Below, one piece after another: positions 1-8,619 of a stretch of DNA of 64,000 bases. Below the pieces are notes generated by a model. It did not search any database, was not told where the DNA came from, and was given only the letters and a program-made list of their open reading frames with translations. This stretch comes from Chitinimonas viridis (GTDB lineage Bacteria; Pseudomonadota; Gammaproteobacteria; Burkholderiales; Chitinimonadaceae): assembly GCF_030409555.1 (NCBI RefSeq), contig NZ_JAUFPU010000004.1, forward strand, positions 375,680 to 439,679, given 5' to 3'. Within the stretch, counting starts at the first letter, position 1. Every line of letters starts with the position of its first letter. Position numbers and translations under genes: made by a program.

Positions 1-1
1 C

Positions 2-970
2 CCACCCCGCTGGCTGCTCGGCCCGCATAGCGAGACCATCTATCCCGCACTGGCCCTCAAGCGCCCTGCGCCGCCCTACCGCCGGGAAATCTGGCCCACA
101 CCCGATGGCGACGAGATCGCGATCGATTGGCTTACTGCCCCCAGCAAGGCCCATGCGCCGTTGCTGGTGCACTTTCATGGCCTGGAGGGCAGCGGCAACA
201 GCCACTATGCCGTGGCACTCATGCAGGCGGCAGCGCACCGTGGCTGGCGGGCAGCGGTGGCGCATTTCCGGGGCTGCGGTGGCCATCGCAACCGCAAGCC
301 TCGGGCTTACCATGCGGGCGACAGCAGCGAGATAGACTGGATACTGCGGTGTTTTCGCCAACAGCATGATGGCCCCATGCTGGCAGCAGGCGTATCGCTG
401 GGTGGCAACGCCCTGGCTAAATGGCTGGGCGAGCAAGGCGCGGCCGCCCATGCCGCCCTGGACGGCGCGGCCGTCATCTCGGCCCCCTTGGACTTGGTCG
501 CCGCCGGCCAGGTGCTGGACAAGGGCCTGAACCGCGCCATCTATACCCGCGAGTTCCTGCGTACCCTGCGGCCCAAGACCCTGGCGCACCTGGCGGCGTT
601 CGAGCAAGAGCTGGCATTTTTAGGCGTGACCCCGCGCGAGATTGCCGCTGCCCGCACCTTCAAGGAATTCGACAACCGGGTGACCGCCCCCCTGCATGGC
701 TTTCGCGACGTGCATGATTACTGGTCGCGGGCCAGCAGCAAACCCTGGCTGCAGCACATCACCGTACCCACGCTTGTCATCAATGCCAGGAATGATCCTT
801 TCCTGCCGGCGGCGGCGCTGCCGGGCCAGCACGAAGTCAGCAGCTCGGTTACGCTGCTGCAAACCGAGCGCGGTGGCCATGTGGGCTTCACCGAAGGGCC
901 CTTCCCTGGCCGTATAGACTGGCTGCCACGCTGCCTGCTGGCCTATTTCGAACCGCTGCTGCCTGCCTGA
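2..970 (+). CDS. YheT-like alpha/beta hydrolase, 5' end missing
   Basis: The open frame runs in from the left edge, so the true start lies outside the window; 322 residues are visible. The first visible residues, PRWLLGPHSETIYPAL, match the conserved opening of the YheT/ABHD1 hydrolase family, so only a few residues are probably lost. The oxyanion region reads VHFHGLEGSG, the nucleophile elbow is GVSLGGNAL, and a late Asp (NARNDPF) and His (GGHVGF) complete a plausible Ser-Asp-His triad. Family members are cytosolic or membrane-associated esterases whose physiological substrate is not settled. It precedes the phosphomannomutase gene by 64 bases on the same strand. The family call is firm; the substrate is unknown. 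Confidence 0.85.
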   Translation, partial: PPRWLLGPHSETIYPALALKRPAPPYRREIWPTPDGDEIAIDWLTAPSKAHAPLLVHFHGLEGSGNSHYAVALMQAAAHRGWRAAVAHFRGCGGHRNRKPRAYHAGDSSEIDWILRCFRQQHDGPMLAAGVSLGGNALAKWLGEQGAAAHAALDGAAVISAPLDLVAAGQVLDKGLNRAIYTREFLRTLRPKTLAHLAAFEQELAFLGVTPREIAAARTFKEFDNRVTAPLHGFRDVHDYWSRASSKPWLQHITVPTLVINARNDPFLPAAALPGQHEVSSSVTLLQTERGGHVGFTEGPFPGRIDWLPRCLLAYFEPLLPA

Positions 971-1034
971 GCGCCCGCGCAACCTTGCCGGCCAGACACT
1001 ACAATCGTCATTCAACCTTGAGCCCAACCCTGCC

Positions 1035-2408
1035 ATGCCACAGATTGCCCCCCAGATATTCAAGGCCTACGACATACGCGGCATCGTCGGCAAGACGCTG
1101 ACCACCGACGCTGCCCTGCTGATAGGCCGCGCCATAGGCAGCGAAGCCATGGCGCGGGGGCAGGCGCGGCTGGTATTGGGGCGTGACGGCCGGCACGCCA
1201 GCCCCAGCCTGGCCGAAGCCGTGCTGGCCGGCCTACAGGCCAGCGGCGTCGCGGTAATCGACCTGGGCGTGGTGCCCACGCCCCTGGTTTGGTTTGCCGC
1301 CCATCACCTGGAGACGCTATCCGGTGTCATGATCACCGGCAGCCATAATCCGCCGGAGTACAACGGGGTCAAGATCATGCTGGCAGGCGAAACCCTGGCC
1401 GGCGATGCCATCCAGGCCCTCCGCGCCCGTATTGAGGCGGGGGATTTTGCCACCGGCGAGGGCAGCTATAGCCAATACGATATCCGCGAAGACTATCTGC
1501 ACCGCATCAGCAGCGATCTGCAGCTGCAACGCCGCGTCAGCGTGGTGGTGGATGCTGGCAACGGCGCGGGGGGCAGCATCGCGCCTGTTCTATACCGCCG
1601 GCTGGGGTGCCGTGTGCGGGAGCTGTTCTGCGAGCTGGACGGCGACTTCCCCAATCACCACCCCGATCCCGCCCGACCCGAGAACCTGGCCGACCTGGCC
1701 CACGCACTGGCGGTGACCGATGCCGAGCTGGGCCTGGCTTTCGATGGCGATGCAGACCGCCTGGGCGTGGTCACCAAGGACGGCACCATCATCTACCCCG
1801 ACCGCCTGCTGATGGCCTTCGCCGCCGATGCACTCAGCCGCCAACCGGGCGGCAGGGTGGTCTACGATGTCAAATCCAGCCGGCTGGTGGCCCCCTGGGT
1901 CAAGCAGCACAAGGGTCGTGCCGTCATGGCGCGCACCGGCCACAGCTATATGAAGGCCAAGATGAAGGAGAGCGGCGCCCTGGTCGGCGGCGAACTCAGC
2001 GGCCATCTGTTCTTTGCCGAGCGCTGGTACGGCTTCGACGACGGCATCTACGCCGGTGCCCGGCTGCTGGAGATACTCTCCCAGGTCGACGACCCCAGCG
2101 CCCTGCTGAACGCCCTGCCACAAGGCCAGAGCACGCCAGAGATACAGATTCCCATGGCCGAGGGCGCCGCCCACGCGCTGATAGACAAGCTCAAGGCCAG
2201 CGCCCGCTTCCCCGATGCCGAAGTGATCACACTGGATGGGCTGCGGGTAGAGTATGAAGATGGCTTTGGCCTGCTGCGTGCGTCCAATACCACACCCGTA
2301 CTGGTGCTGCGCTTTGAAGGCGACGACAGCAAGGCCCTCAAGCGTATACAAGCCACCTTCCGCAAGCTGCTGCACAAGGAACTTGGCACCACCGAACTGC
2401 CGTTCTGA
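1035..2408 (+). CDS. Phosphomannomutase/phosphoglucomutase
   Basis: A 457-residue protein of the alpha-D-phosphohexomutase family (AlgC/ManB type), which interconverts the 1- and 6-phosphates of mannose or glucose through a phosphoserine intermediate. The four family signatures are in order: the N-terminal FKAYDIRGIVG, the active-site serine loop TGSHNPPEYNG near residue 100, the magnesium loop DGDADRLGVV near residue 237, and the sugar loop GELSGHLFF near residue 320. The length is normal for AlgC-like enzymes. It would supply mannose-1-P or glucose-1-P for surface polysaccharide. No sugar-nucleotide gene lies beside it, so the exact substrate preference cannot be read here. Confidence 0.93.
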   Translation: MPQIAPQIFKAYDIRGIVGKTLTTDAALLIGRAIGSEAMARGQARLVLGRDGRHASPSLAEAVLAGLQASGVAVIDLGVVPTPLVWFAAHHLETLSGVMITGSHNPPEYNGVKIMLAGETLAGDAIQALRARIEAGDFATGEGSYSQYDIREDYLHRISSDLQLQRRVSVVVDAGNGAGGSIAPVLYRRLGCRVRELFCELDGDFPNHHPDPARPENLADLAHALAVTDAELGLAFDGDADRLGVVTKDGTIIYPDRLLMAFAADALSRQPGGRVVYDVKSSRLVAPWVKQHKGRAVMARTGHSYMKAKMKESGALVGGELSGHLFFAERWYGFDDGIYAGARLLEILSQVDDPSALLNALPQGQSTPEIQIPMAEGAAHALIDKLKASARFPDAEVITLDGLRVEYEDGFGLLRASNTTPVLVLRFEGDDSKALKRIQATFRKLLHKELGTTELPF

Positions 2409-2491
2409 GTTCTCCTATGCTGGGCCGGCGCAAACCCGGGCCGGCGTTGATCCAGGCGGTCTTATCGCCGCGCCACCCCACCGAGAGCGCC

Positions 2492-3421
2492 ATGTCGCGT
2501 ACCCGCAAAGCCCTGCTGTTTTCAGTGCTGTTCCTGATCGTACCAATCGTGATGGCCTACTACGCTCTGCCCAGCGCTTTTGTGGCGCCGCTGCTCAGCC
2601 TCAACCGTTCGCTCTCCAGCCTGCAGGAACACACCACCACGGTTGCCGGGCACCAGGTCCATTATCTCGATGGCGGTAGCGGCGAAACCGTCATCCTGCT
2701 GCATGGCATCTTTGCCGAGAAGGATCACTGGGTGGACTTTGCCCGCGAGCTGACGCCTGGCTACCGCGTCATCGCCCCTGATATCCCCGGCTTTGGCGAA
2801 AGCTCACGCCTTGCCGATCAAAGCTATCAATACGCTCCCCAGGTAGAACGGCTGCATGCCTTGGTCCAGCAACTGGGCCTGCGCCAGTTCCACCTGGCCG
2901 GTAACTCCATGGGCGGTACCATCGCGGCGCTATACGCCGCAAAATATCCCGGCGAGGTGCTCAGTGTTGCCTTTATCGGTGCGCCGCACGGCATACGCTC
3001 GCCCAAGCTCAGCGAGATGGAACAGCGTGTCGCCCAAGGCGAAGCCCCGCTGATTGCCCGCAACGAGGCCGAGTTCGCCGGCATGATGAAGATGCTGTTT
3101 GTGGAACCACCGTTCCTGCCCCGTCCCATCCTGCTCGACGCCGAAGCCAGCGCCATCCGCAATGCGCCATCCAACCTGCGCCTGTGGGAAGACCAGCGAC
3201 GCGACGGCTATCAGCTGCAAGCCGCCCTGCCCCAGTTGAAAGCACCTACCTTGGCACTATGGGGGGAGCAAGACCGGGTATTCGATATCTCCGGCCTGCC
3301 CGTGCTGGGCTCGCTGCTGCCCGCAGCAGAACAGGTTACCCTGCCCGCAACAGGCCACCTGCCCATGATGGAGCGGCCGGCCGAGACAGCCACACGCTAC
3401 AAGGCGTTTCTGGACAGCTAG
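2492..3421 (+). CDS. Membrane-anchored alpha/beta hydrolase
   Basis: A 309-residue alpha/beta hydrolase. An in-frame ATG exists at 2417, but the start at 2492 has a GAGAG element just upstream and puts a clean hydrophobic segment (residues about 6-24, ALLFSVLFLIVPIVMAYYAL) at the N-terminus, so I prefer it. The catalytic set is visible: the HG oxyanion turn in LLHGIFAEKDHW, the nucleophile elbow AGNSMGGTIA, an Asp in GEQDRVFD, and the His in ATGHLPMMERP. The anchor suggests an inner-membrane or periplasmic lipase/esterase. It lies 83 bases after the phosphomannomutase gene. The substrate is unknown. Confidence 0.85.
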   Translation: MSRTRKALLFSVLFLIVPIVMAYYALPSAFVAPLLSLNRSLSSLQEHTTTVAGHQVHYLDGGSGETVILLHGIFAEKDHWVDFARELTPGYRVIAPDIPGFGESSRLADQSYQYAPQVERLHALVQQLGLRQFHLAGNSMGGTIAALYAAKYPGEVLSVAFIGAPHGIRSPKLSEMEQRVAQGEAPLIARNEAEFAGMMKMLFVEPPFLPRPILLDAEASAIRNAPSNLRLWEDQRRDGYQLQAALPQLKAPTLALWGEQDRVFDISGLPVLGSLLPAAEQVTLPATGHLPMMERPAETATRYKAFLDS

Positions 3422-3597
3422 CCATGGAGGGCGCGCGTGCGACAGGCGCCAGCTGTGTAAATGGCTGCTTCCGCCACTTTGGCCGACTACTTGTAATCAT
3501 GTGCCGCCCCCAGTCGCTGTACCGGGCACAACAGGCAAAATTCCATATGGGGCTGCTTGCTAGCATCTATAACGGCGCCTAAGAGGTGCCTAAAAAA

Positions 3598-3660
3598 CTC
3601 GGCCTCCACGCAAGGGCCGAGAAAAAATCTCGGCGCAGCACAGCTTGATATGCAAGGCGG
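3598..3660 (+). repeat. Hairpin repeat, copy A, in convergent gap
   Basis: This sits in the 300-base gap between two convergent genes. CTCGGCC (3598-3604) can pair with GGCCGAG (3615-3621). The overlapping GCCGAGA (3616-3622) can instead pair with TCTCGGC (3628-3634) across five A residues, so the two hairpins exclude each other. The second hairpin is followed by AGCACAGCTTGATATGCAAGG. A matching hairpin plus tail occurs near 55393. The rest of the gap shows no open frame or other structure I can support. It may act as a terminator for one or both flanking genes. Confidence 0.5.
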
Positions 3661-3722
3661 GAGTTTCCTCTCGATTAACGCAGCGTTATTACGAAAGGCT
3701 ACTGAAAGCACCCTCCTGCAGA

Positions 3723-5405
3723 TCAGCGCACTACCGCCCCCATCACCTCCACCCCATGCACCCCAGTCACCCGCCCTTCTGGCACATAGATGGTCTGCAC
3801 CAACCAGCGCTCCCGGCCGTTGGGCAGCTTGCCCAGGCGGTAGATGATCTGCTCGTGCTGGTCGGGGTAGCTCAGTTTCAGCTCATTGGCTATCGCGGTC
3901 CATCGCATGCCATCGCTGCCTGTGCCATCGGCATTGAGTTGCTGGCTGACGGCACGTACGGTAAAGCCCGGTACGATCAGGTGGTCCGGCAGGCCGGCCC
4001 AGGTTTTGCCCGCCAGCTCTGCAGCCGTCAGCTCCTGCAGGGCATTGCCGTCGATATAGGCCGCTGGCTGCGCCAGCCTGCCCAGCGGCGTAATGCTTTG
4101 CAGCACATTGTTGCGCAGTACGCGATGCTCACCCACTGCTCTGTAGCTGGCCAAATGCAGGCCTGGCAGGCCACGTAGCCGCTTGACCTGCAACTGGCTG
4201 TATTCGCGCCGCTGGGTGACGATGACGCCGGTTTCCACTTCCAGCTCGTCGTTGCTGTAACCAGTGCGAGTGGGCAGCGCGATGCCCAGTGCGCCATCAC
4301 TAACCGCCCAAGGCGCCCCTATCCAGTAGTTGCTCTGGTTGCTCAGGCTACCCTCGGCCAGGCCGGCCAGCCCCAGGCTGATTTCAGCCCCTTCCTGCAA
4401 GGCGGTGTAGCTCCCCGGCAGCAGCCGTATCACGCTGTCGTCAACCGCTGGGTTGAGTGCCCGCAGGTAGTAACGGTCGTCCATCAGGCGCTGCATGGCG
4501 CCGTCAAAGCCTTCGGCCGGCGTGGCTTTAAGGGCGTTCAGGTGGGCTTGGTAGGCAGTGCTGTTGCGCAGCAGTGCACGGGTATCGGCAAAGCCAGCCG
4601 GCAGGCTGGCATCAGCGTCGCCTGCCCGGCGCACAACCGCCGCCATCTCCACCAAGGCCTGCGGGTCCAGCTGCGGTAGCAGGGCTTCTAGCTCGTCGCT
4701 GCTGGCCAAGGGCGCGCCCTTGTAAAGCTCGGCCAGGCGGTAGCTGGCAGTATTCAGCTCACTCAGCTCCAACCCAGGCAACTCGGCCGTATCCAGTACG
4801 AAGTCGTTCCCGGCCAAGAAGATCAACCCACCCAGGTCGCCCAGCACGGCATAGAGCCCAACCCGACGCCGGTCGCCCACCCCCACCGCCTCCAGCGACA
4901 CCGGCTCGCTACCGTCGCCGGTTTCCAGCTCGATGCGGTAATTGCCGGCGCTATCGGTACTGGCCAGCACTTCACGCGTGCCTACCTTGGCTATCACGCT
5001 GGCTGGCGCAGCCGCCCCCAGGTAAACACTGCCACGCAGCAGCAGGCGGGCACGTATGCTCAGCTCTACCCGGCCGGTCGCCGTATTGCCATGGCCATCG
5101 CCTATCACATAGCTAAGCGTCTCATCGCCATAAAAACCCGGTGCCGGGGTGTACAGCAAGCGGCCACTGACGATGGCCACCGTGCCGTTGACTGCACCGC
5201 TGGCAGAGATCAGGCGCAGCGTCTCGTTCTCCGGCTCCCTGTCATTGGCCATCACATCCAGGCTGATGGGCACATTCCAGCTACCCGAGTACACATCGGT
5301 CACTGCCACAGGTGCGAAGTTACCGCTGCTGGAGCCGCCGCCGCAGGCCAGCAGGGCTTGCAGCAATATCAGGCTCAGCAATGTTCGAAACGGCGGCAGC
5401 GACAT
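3723..5405 (-). CDS. Lipoprotein with Ig/cadherin-like domain, T2SS-linked
   Basis: The product has 560 residues from the ATG at 5405, which has AAGGAA upstream; a further ATG at 5426 overlaps the gspK stop codon. The N-terminus is a lipoprotein signal ending in the lipobox LLAC (Cys at about residue 21), followed by a GGGSSSG linker. Residues about 30-120 resemble the tandem bacterial Ig/cadherin-like fold (DVMANDREPENETL, then TPAPGFYGDETLSYVIGDGHGN). The long remainder is unrecognised and ends in a beta-rich segment. It is the last gene of the type II secretion operon, so it may be a surface lipoprotein or an accessory or cargo of that system. Function is inferred only from position. Confidence 0.75.
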   Translation of the reverse strand: MSLPPFRTLLSLILLQALLACGGGSSSGNFAPVAVTDVYSGSWNVPISLDVMANDREPENETLRLISASGAVNGTVAIVSGRLLYTPAPGFYGDETLSYVIGDGHGNTATGRVELSIRARLLLRGSVYLGAAAPASVIAKVGTREVLASTDSAGNYRIELETGDGSEPVSLEAVGVGDRRRVGLYAVLGDLGGLIFLAGNDFVLDTAELPGLELSELNTASYRLAELYKGAPLASSDELEALLPQLDPQALVEMAAVVRRAGDADASLPAGFADTRALLRNSTAYQAHLNALKATPAEGFDGAMQRLMDDRYYLRALNPAVDDSVIRLLPGSYTALQEGAEISLGLAGLAEGSLSNQSNYWIGAPWAVSDGALGIALPTRTGYSNDELEVETGVIVTQRREYSQLQVKRLRGLPGLHLASYRAVGEHRVLRNNVLQSITPLGRLAQPAAYIDGNALQELTAAELAGKTWAGLPDHLIVPGFTVRAVSQQLNADGTGSDGMRWTAIANELKLSYPDQHEQIIYRLGKLPNGRERWLVQTIYVPEGRVTGVHGVEVMGAVVR

Positions 5406-5425
5406 GAAGGATTCCTTGCTGGACA

Positions 5426-6367
5426 TCAGCGGCGGTGTAACCAGACGAGCTTGGGCTTGCCACTATCGCGGTTGATCAGGGCACTGTAGGCGACTGTCAC
5501 GCGGCCAAAGCGGGCGGCCACATCCGACTGGACGTACTGACTCTGGATATCCAGCAATCCCTGCTGCTGGAACAGCGTCTGTACCTGGCCCTGCAGCGTC
5601 TGGGTGTAGTCGTTCAGTTCAGTGGTGGTCTTGAATGGCTGGGTCTTGCACTTGGTCGCCAAGGCCGTGGCCGCCGTCATATCCATTGTCGTCACTGCCG
5701 CAATCACTTCTGCGGGGGCGAAGTTGATATTGATCGGGGTGCCTGGCGGCAAAGCCGTCACAAAAGGCGACAGTGTCTTGATCGTCTCTTCCGAGAAACC
5801 CCGCACCAGACGCAGCTCATTGATATCAAACAGCACCCGGTTGGCGGCGCGCCGCGCCGGCTCCAAGGCCAGGTACTCCATGTCCTCGGCGCCGCCGGGG
5901 TAGGTAGTCTGCTGGTCGGCATCTATCCAGTCGATCACCGCATTGGCCAGATCGGGCGACAGTTGCTTGGCTGTCAGCAGGCGCTGAAAGGCCGCTACAT
6001 CGTCGGGACTGACCGTCAGGTTGGGGCCGCGCAGAAGATTGTTCAGATTGAAGCGCCCTTGCAGATCAGTCAGCCGCCCACCGGCCTGCCCCTGCTCCAC
6101 CGGCAAGGTCGGGATAGGGATGGTCCAAGGCTCCAGCGCATGGTCTACCTGGTTCTGCTGGTTATCATCGCGCAGCGTCATCCGCCCCAGATTGACCGCC
6201 GACCGCGCCACATCGCGCGCCTGTGCCAGATCGTGCTGGTTCTCCACCTGACGCATCCACAAGCTATGGCGGAACGCCATAAAGCCGGCCAGCGTGGCCA
6301 CCAGGGCGGCCACGGCCACGGCGGTAACAATGGCTATGCCGCGCTGCGGCAGAAGGCGGCTACTCAT
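5426..6367 (-). CDS. gspK: Type II secretion minor pseudopilin GspK
   Basis: A 313-residue GspK. The N-terminus has a short basic leader, then the cleavage site and helix RG/IAIVTAVAVAALVA. It lacks the Glu at position 5 of the mature protein, which is typical of GspK, the tip subunit of the pseudopilus. The large periplasmic domain follows, including ADLQGRFNLNNLL-type motifs (LTDLQGRFNLNN near residue 105) and the helix-rich insertion usual for the family. Its ATG overlaps the gspJ stop (ATGA). Together with GspI and GspJ it would form the tip complex that starts pseudopilus assembly in the periplasm. Confidence 0.93.
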   Translation of the reverse strand: MSSRLLPQRGIAIVTAVAVAALVATLAGFMAFRHSLWMRQVENQHDLAQARDVARSAVNLGRMTLRDDNQQNQVDHALEPWTIPIPTLPVEQGQAGGRLTDLQGRFNLNNLLRGPNLTVSPDDVAAFQRLLTAKQLSPDLANAVIDWIDADQQTTYPGGAEDMEYLALEPARRAANRVLFDINELRLVRGFSEETIKTLSPFVTALPPGTPININFAPAEVIAAVTTMDMTAATALATKCKTQPFKTTTELNDYTQTLQGQVQTLFQQQGLLDIQSQYVQSDVAARFGRVTVAYSALINRDSGKPKLVWLHRR

Positions 6368-6960
6368 GGCAGGGCAAACATCCGCGTTATGGTTTCACCC
6401 GTTTCCATGGTCAACTCGATTTCCACCCCACGTGGTGGCGGCGGCGTGCCCGGCCCTTGCGGCCAGCTCAGCTGCCATTGCCCATTCGCATCCAGGTATC
6501 GTGTTTTGAAGGTCTGGACCTTGTCGAGCATGGCGAGGGCCGTGGGGCCGTTACGTGGCGCCAGGTCCAGCGAGTTCCAGAGCAGTAGTTCCAGCTTACC
6601 TTCGCGCAGGCGGTAGCCCATGCGGGTCAGTTGCCCACCGTCGTAACGGACAAACTCCAGCTGCGCGCCGTTGAAATCAATGGCCCCGGCACTGCCGCGC
6701 AAAGGCGGCTGGGCAACACCGCCCTCGTCACGCCAGGATCGGTCGGCAACCTGGGAGAAGTCTTCCTCAAAACGCGCCAATGCCACGGTCCATTCGCGCC
6801 ATTTGCGATTGTCGGCATCCATCACCTGCTTGGTGGTGGCCATGCGCGCCACACCCTGGTAGGCGATCACCATCAGCACGCTGAACACAGCCAGTGCCAC
6901 CAGTATCTCGACCAGCGTAAAACCATGGTGGCGGCTGCCCCTGCCCGCGGGATTCAGCAT
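6364..6960 (-). CDS. gspJ: Type II secretion minor pseudopilin GspJ
   Basis: A 198-residue GspJ from the ATG at 6960, four bases after the gspI stop codon; the frame extends a little further upstream. The class III prepilin signal is clear: RHHG/FTLVEILVALAVFS, with Glu5 of the mature protein present. The periplasmic domain carries DRSWRDEGG and GAIDFNGAQLEFVRY, consistent with the GspJ family. It works in the tip complex with GspI, GspK and GspH. The downstream gspK start overlaps its stop by ATGA, showing translational coupling. Confidence 0.92.
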   Translation of the reverse strand: MLNPAGRGSRHHGFTLVEILVALAVFSVLMVIAYQGVARMATTKQVMDADNRKWREWTVALARFEEDFSQVADRSWRDEGGVAQPPLRGSAGAIDFNGAQLEFVRYDGGQLTRMGYRLREGKLELLLWNSLDLAPRNGPTALAMLDKVQTFKTRYLDANGQWQLSWPQGPGTPPPPRGVEIELTMETGETITRMFALP

Positions 6961-6964
6961 TGGG

Positions 6965-7327
6965 TTACTGCGACACATAGCTCACCAGCACTGCGTCGGC
7001 ATGATTGGCGTCATTCGGCGGATAGACCCGCACCTCCACCCGACGGAAAGCCTTGTTGGGGGTTTCAGAAACCGTCTCGCGCCAGACAAACTCCAGCCCC
7101 GCCTGGGTCGCCACCCCTTCGTTGGTACCGGTATCCGGCAAGGTATTCATGGCTGTGTAGTTGGCAATACGATTCTGCGCCACCCAGCCGCCTGCCAGAT
7201 GGCGCCGCAAGGCCATGGAGCCATCCGTCACAGCCAGTGTGGCACGGGCTGCGGCGGCCAGCGCAATGCCCAGCACGGCCAGCGCAATCAGCACCTCAAT
7301 CAGGGTAAAACCGAGCGCACGCCTCAT
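6965..7327 (-). CDS. gspI: Type II secretion minor pseudopilin GspI
   Basis: A 120-residue GspI. The start at 7327 is chosen because the ATG overlaps the gspH stop (ATGA) and gives the standard leader MRRALG/FTLIEVLIALAVLG; the frame is open further upstream but reads as out-of-frame gspH sequence. Glu5 is present. The length matches GspI (about 120-130 residues). The C-terminal part contains WVAQNRIANY and VEVRVYPP, typical of the family. It is a minor pseudopilin that nucleates the periplasmic pseudopilus together with GspJ and GspK. Confidence 0.92.
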   Translation of the reverse strand: MRRALGFTLIEVLIALAVLGIALAAAARATLAVTDGSMALRRHLAGGWVAQNRIANYTAMNTLPDTGTNEGVATQAGLEFVWRETVSETPNKAFRRVEVRVYPPNDANHADAVLVSYVSQ

Positions 7328-7839
7328 GATGCACCCGTCGTCGTGCCTGCTTGTAGGCCAGGCACTTCCAGCGTCATACGGCCCAGGGCATCGGCATTGA
7401 GCTTGCGCACGACTTCCCCGGCACGCAGTTCCACGGTAAACGGCGCGTTGACGCCTGACGGCGTAAAGATGACACGGCCATCGGGGGGGAGCGGCAGCAG
7501 GTTGACCCGCATATCCGCCACCCGCACGGCCTCGGGCAATTGGCGGACTCGCAGTATCTGGTTGTCCTCCAGCAGTTGCCACGCCCCGTCGGCATCCTGT
7601 TTCCAGAAGCCATAGCCCTGCTCGGCACGCCCAAAGGCCAGCGGCGCGCCCGCCGCAATCGCCTCGTCGCGTGCAGACTCCAGCAGCAAGGCCAGCCGCT
7701 CGGCCTCGTGCTGCAAGGCATCGGTATCGCTGCGGCTGAAGTTGACCGCCGCCAGCGTGACGATGATACCGACGATCACCATCACCACCAGGATCTCGAT
7801 CAAGGTGAAGCCGGTGACACGCCTGGGCCTTTGCTGCAT
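7324..7839 (-). CDS. gspH: Type II secretion minor pseudopilin GspH
   Basis: A 171-residue GspH. I use the ATG at 7839; an in-frame TTG at 7851 would add four residues. The prepilin peptidase site is VTG/FTLIEILVVMVIVG with Glu5. The mature domain includes ERLALLLESARDEAIAAGAPLAF, the usual GspH/FimT stretch after the pilin helix. GspH links the tip complex to the GspG shaft of the pseudopilus. It lies 21 bases after gspG and overlaps gspI, in the conserved order G-H-I-J-K. Confidence 0.92.
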   Translation of the reverse strand: MQQRPRRVTGFTLIEILVVMVIVGIIVTLAAVNFSRSDTDALQHEAERLALLLESARDEAIAAGAPLAFGRAEQGYGFWKQDADGAWQLLEDNQILRVRQLPEAVRVADMRVNLLPLPPDGRVIFTPSGVNAPFTVELRAGEVVRKLNADALGRMTLEVPGLQAGTTTGAS

Positions 7840-7860
7840 GGTGGATTTCAAGATGGCGGC

Positions 7861-8280
7861 TTAGAGCATCCAGGAGCCGATATCGGCGTCGTGGTTCTCG
7901 CCGCCGGCCTTGCCGTCCGCGCCATAGCTGAGGATATCGACTTCACCCTTCATGCCGGGGTTGAGGTAGACGTAGTCGTTACCCCAGGGGTCTTGCGGCA
8001 GCTTGGGCAGATAGGCCTTCCAGTTACCCGGAATCTGGCCGGCGGTGGGCTTCTCCACCAAGGCCTTGATACCTTGCTCGGTGCTGGGGTAGCGGGTGTT
8101 GTCCAGCTTGTAGAGGTTCAATGCCTGAAGTATGGCCTGCACATCCTGCTTGGCTGCCACCACGCGGGCCTCGTCCGGCCGGCTCATGATCTTGGGTACG
8201 ACCAGCGCCCCCAGGATGGCGAGGATGGTAATCACAACCAGGATTTCTATCAGGGTGAAGCCTTGCTGCTTGCGTTGCAT
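7861..8280 (-). CDS. gspG: Type II secretion major pseudopilin GspG
   Basis: A 139-residue major pseudopilin. A strong AGGAG lies eight bases before the ATG. The leader and helix read MQRKQQG/FTLIEILVVITILAIL with Glu5. The C-terminal region has the GspG hallmarks: LYKLDNTRYPSTEQG, the LPQDPWGNDYVY block, and acidic residues near the end (YGADGKAGGENHDADIGSW) that form the calcium site in characterised members. It polymerises into the periplasmic pseudopilus. Unusually, it is separated from gspF by a MazG-like gene. Confidence 0.95.
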   Translation of the reverse strand: MQRKQQGFTLIEILVVITILAILGALVVPKIMSRPDEARVVAAKQDVQAILQALNLYKLDNTRYPSTEQGIKALVEKPTAGQIPGNWKAYLPKLPQDPWGNDYVYLNPGMKGEVDILSYGADGKAGGENHDADIGSWML

Positions 8281-8283
8281 CTG

Positions 8284-8619
8284 CTATTGCTCCTTGTATT
8301 GGTGTCGCCCCGTCGGGAAGCGGGTTTCGTTTTTTTCCATCTTGGCGATGATGGCCGCAGCCACATCGATATCAAGGCTGTTGGCAAAGGCCAATGCATA
8401 TAACAACACATCAGCCAGTTCTTCGGCCACTTCTGCCTTGTCCAGTTCCACCTCGGCCGGCGGCGTCCACTGAAAATGCTCCATCAATTCGGCCGCTTCG
8501 ATGGCGATGCTCATGGCCAGATTCTTGCCGCTGTGGAAAGGCTGCCAGTCACGCGCCGCCGCAAATGCGGCGACGCGCTGCTTCAGTTCTGCCAGTGTCG
8601 TATCGTGGTCGGTCGCCAT
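8284..8619 (-). CDS. MazG-like nucleotide pyrophosphohydrolase
   Basis: A 111-residue protein of the short MazG/iMazG-like all-alpha NTP pyrophosphatase family, which hydrolyses (deoxy)nucleoside triphosphates to monophosphates. The metal-binding motif is visible: EAAELMEHFQW followed by EELADVLLYALAFAN. Its ATG overlaps the gspF stop (TAATG), and its own stop is three bases before gspG, so it is embedded inside the secretion operon without any gap. No known step of type II secretion needs this activity, so the linkage may reflect shared transcription only. The family call is good; the substrate is not determined. Confidence 0.88.
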   Translation of the reverse strand: MATDHDTTLAELKQRVAAFAAARDWQPFHSGKNLAMSIAIEAAELMEHFQWTPPAEVELDKAEVAEELADVLLYALAFANSLDIDVAAAIIAKMEKNETRFPTGRHQYKEQ

